This document shows positions 62,818 to 64,000 of a stretch of DNA of 64,000 nt, in pieces. The notes below the pieces were generated by a model. The model had not been told where the DNA came from and made no database searches. It was given only the letters and a program-made list of their open reading frames with translations. Origin of the DNA: Paracoccaceae bacterium (GTDB lineage Bacteria; Pseudomonadota; Alphaproteobacteria; Rhodobacterales; Rhodobacteraceae); the NCBI GenBank assembly GCA_007128135.1, contig SKYA01000006.1, positions 19,000 to 82,999 of the forward strand, in the 5' to 3' direction. Position 1 is the first letter of the stretch; each line of letters opens with the position of its first letter. Position numbers and translations under genes: made by a program.

Positions 62818-64000
62818 GGGCGCACTCCATCGCGCAGGAACTTCCAGATCACGGCATCGAGCAACGCCTCGAAACTCGCATCCACGATATTGGGCGAGAC
62901 ACCGACGGTTGACCAGCGCCGCCCCTGCCCGTCCTCGCTGTCGATGATGACCCGCGTGACGGCCTCGGTGCCGCCCTGCGTGATGCGCACCTTGAAATCA
63001 ACGAGCTTCATGTCGTCAATGGCTGACTGATAGGGCCCGAGATCCTTCGCCAGCGCCTTGGAGAGCGCGTTGACCGGACCCCGATCCTGCCCCTCGGAAT
63101 CCATCGATTCCGAGACAGACAACTTTTTCTCATCCCCGATCTTGACCACGACCACCGCCTCTGAGAGCGTGATCATCTGGTTATACTTGTTCTTGCGCCG
63201 CTCGACCGTCACGCGGTAGCGCTTGACCTCGAAGAACTGCGGCACCTGCCCCAGTGCGCTCCGCGCGAGCAACTCGAAACTCGCCTGTGCGCTGTCATAG
63301 GCATAGCCCTGATCCTCGCGCGCCTTGACCTCTTCCAGGATCGCGCCCAGCCGTGCATCGCCCTTCTCCACAGCAATGCCCATCTCTTCAAGCCGCATGC
63401 GCAGGTTCGACTGCCCGGCCTGGTTCGACATCGGCACCACACGCGCATTGCCCACAAGTGCCGGCTCGACATGTTCATAGGTCGCCGGGTCCTTGAGGAT
63501 GGCACTGGCATGCAGCCCGGCCTTGTGCGCAAAGGCCGAGGCCCCGACATAAGGCAGCGTGCGCAGGGGCACGCGGTTGAGGATGTCATCAAGCCTGCGC
63601 GAGATACGCAGCAGGCCCTTCAGCGCCTCGCGGCTTACCCCTGTCGCGAATCGTTCGGCATAGGCGGGCTTGAGCACCAGCGTCGGAATCAGCGTGGTCA
63701 GCGAGGCATTGCCGCAGCGCTCGCCCAGCCCGTTCAGTGTGCCCTGAATCTGGCGAGCGCCGGCTTCAACGGCGGCCAGCGACCCGGCGACGGCCTGCCC
63801 TGTATCATCATGGCAATGGATGCCCAGATGCGCGCCGGAAATGCCACTTGCGATCACGGATTCCGTGATGGCGCGGATTTCACTCGGCAATGTCCCGCCA
63901 TTCGTATCGCAGAGCACGACCCAGCGCGCGCCTGCGTCATGGGCGGCGTGGAGCGCTTGCAAGGCGTAATCGGGGTTCGCCTTGTAGCCGTCGAAGAAGT
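62805..64000 (-). CDS. cimA: Citramalate synthase CimA, 5' part cut by the window edge
   Basis: An open frame of at least 398 residues that enters from the right edge. It condenses pyruvate with acetyl-CoA to (R)-citramalate, a route to 2-oxobutyrate for isoleucine. The core reads HFFDGYKANPDYALQAL-type sequence near the edge, then WVVLCDTNGGTLPSEI, HLGIHCHDDTGQAVAGSLAAVEAG (metal-binding HxHDD region) and NGLGERCGNA. The YEHVEPALVGNARVVPMSNQAGQSNL block separates it from 2-isopropylmalate synthase. The C-terminal regulatory domain (~270-385 of the visible part) is complete. The catalytic N-terminus lies outside the window. Confidence 0.93.
   Translation of the reverse strand, partial: FFDGYKANPDYALQALHAAHDAGARWVVLCDTNGGTLPSEIRAITESVIASGISGAHLGIHCHDDTGQAVAGSLAAVEAGARQIQGTLNGLGERCGNASLTTLIPTLVLKPAYAERFATGVSREALKGLLRISRRLDDILNRVPLRTLPYVGASAFAHKAGLHASAILKDPATYEHVEPALVGNARVVPMSNQAGQSNLRMRLEEMGIAVEKGDARLGAILEEVKAREDQGYAYDSAQASFELLARSALGQVPQFFEVKRYRVTVERRKNKYNQMITLSEAVVVVKIGDEKKLSVSESMDSEGQDRGPVNALSKALAKDLGPYQSAIDDMKLVDFKVRITQGGTEAVTRVIIDSEDGQGRRWSTVGVSPNIVDASFEALLDAVIWKFLRDGVRPCPN

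Overview
The window is high-GC alphaproteobacterial chromosome, almost certainly from the Rhodobacteraceae (Rhodobacter/Roseobacter relatives). The evidence is gene content and order: a mitofilin-like gene and hemD divergent from tsaD-gpsA-yciI-EVE, a heterotetrameric sarcosine oxidase operon, an RpoH-type sigma factor, the recA-MOSC-alaS-DUF1330 run, bdhA with a patatin, and ccmABCDG. A LexA box of the alphaproteobacterial GTTC-N7-GTTC type sits upstream of recA. I see no insertion sequence, prophage, CRISPR array or replication origin. Most of the window is core chromosome with tightly packed operons, many joined by ATGA or GTGA start-stop overlaps. A species name cannot be read from the sequence.

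Layout. 1-5.1 kb: mitofilin-like protein (cut by the left edge), hemD, tsaD, gpsA, YciI-like and EVE proteins. 5.2-10.3 kb: complete peptide-type ABC importer (binding protein, two permeases, fused double ATPase) on the minus strand. 10.3-11.2 kb: gene-poor stretch. 11.2-13.8 kb: small membrane protein, DUF1289, ruvX and ccmI. 14.0-19.7 kb: sarcosine oxidase soxB-[73-aa membrane protein]-soxD-soxA-soxG, followed by the superoxide dismutase gene sodB. 20.6-26.9 kb: BNR-repeat protein, hemerythrin, an iodotyrosine-deiodinase-like nitroreductase, ChaC-like protein, DUF2125, VanZ-like protein, an RpoH-type sigma factor, and a MarR regulator with a Cys cluster. 27-34.7 kb: valS, DUF3592, a LacI regulator, tRNA-Arg(CCU), ppk2, DMT-type membrane protein and an NAD-dependent epimerase-like protein.

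34.7-48.8 kb: truA, DUF1330, alaS, MOSC protein, recA, DUF1127, a truncated aldehyde-dehydrogenase-like gene, psuK-psuG (pseudouridine breakdown), DUF502, patatin, bdhA, a candidate small RNA, an orphan peptide-binding protein and a lytic transglycosylase lipoprotein. 48.8-64 kb: TfoX-C protein, serS, ppx/gppA, a small periplasmic protein, TerB-DnaJ protein, ccmG-D-C-B-A, PAP2 phosphatase, Mth938-like protein, secF-secD-yajC, a squalene/phytoene-synthase-like protein, a methyltransferase, and cimA (cut by the right edge).

Main points for a second look: (1) a compact sRNA candidate with promoter, stem-loop and terminator at 46119-46194 (minus); (2) a nitroreductase that keeps the Glu-Tyr-Lys lid triad of iodotyrosine deiodinase at the exact spacing; (3) a dispersed gene-end repeat family (five copies), one copy of which encodes the C-terminus of TruA; (4) patches of rare A/T-rich codons inside soxA, valS and the lacI-type gene; (5) a MarR regulator with a five-Cys tail; (6) a 196-aa ALDH-like protein without the catalytic region; (7) a small membrane protein embedded in the sox operon. 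I did not find an obvious new multi-gene defence or metabolic system. Coordinates and starts were checked by hand reading only, with no database search.
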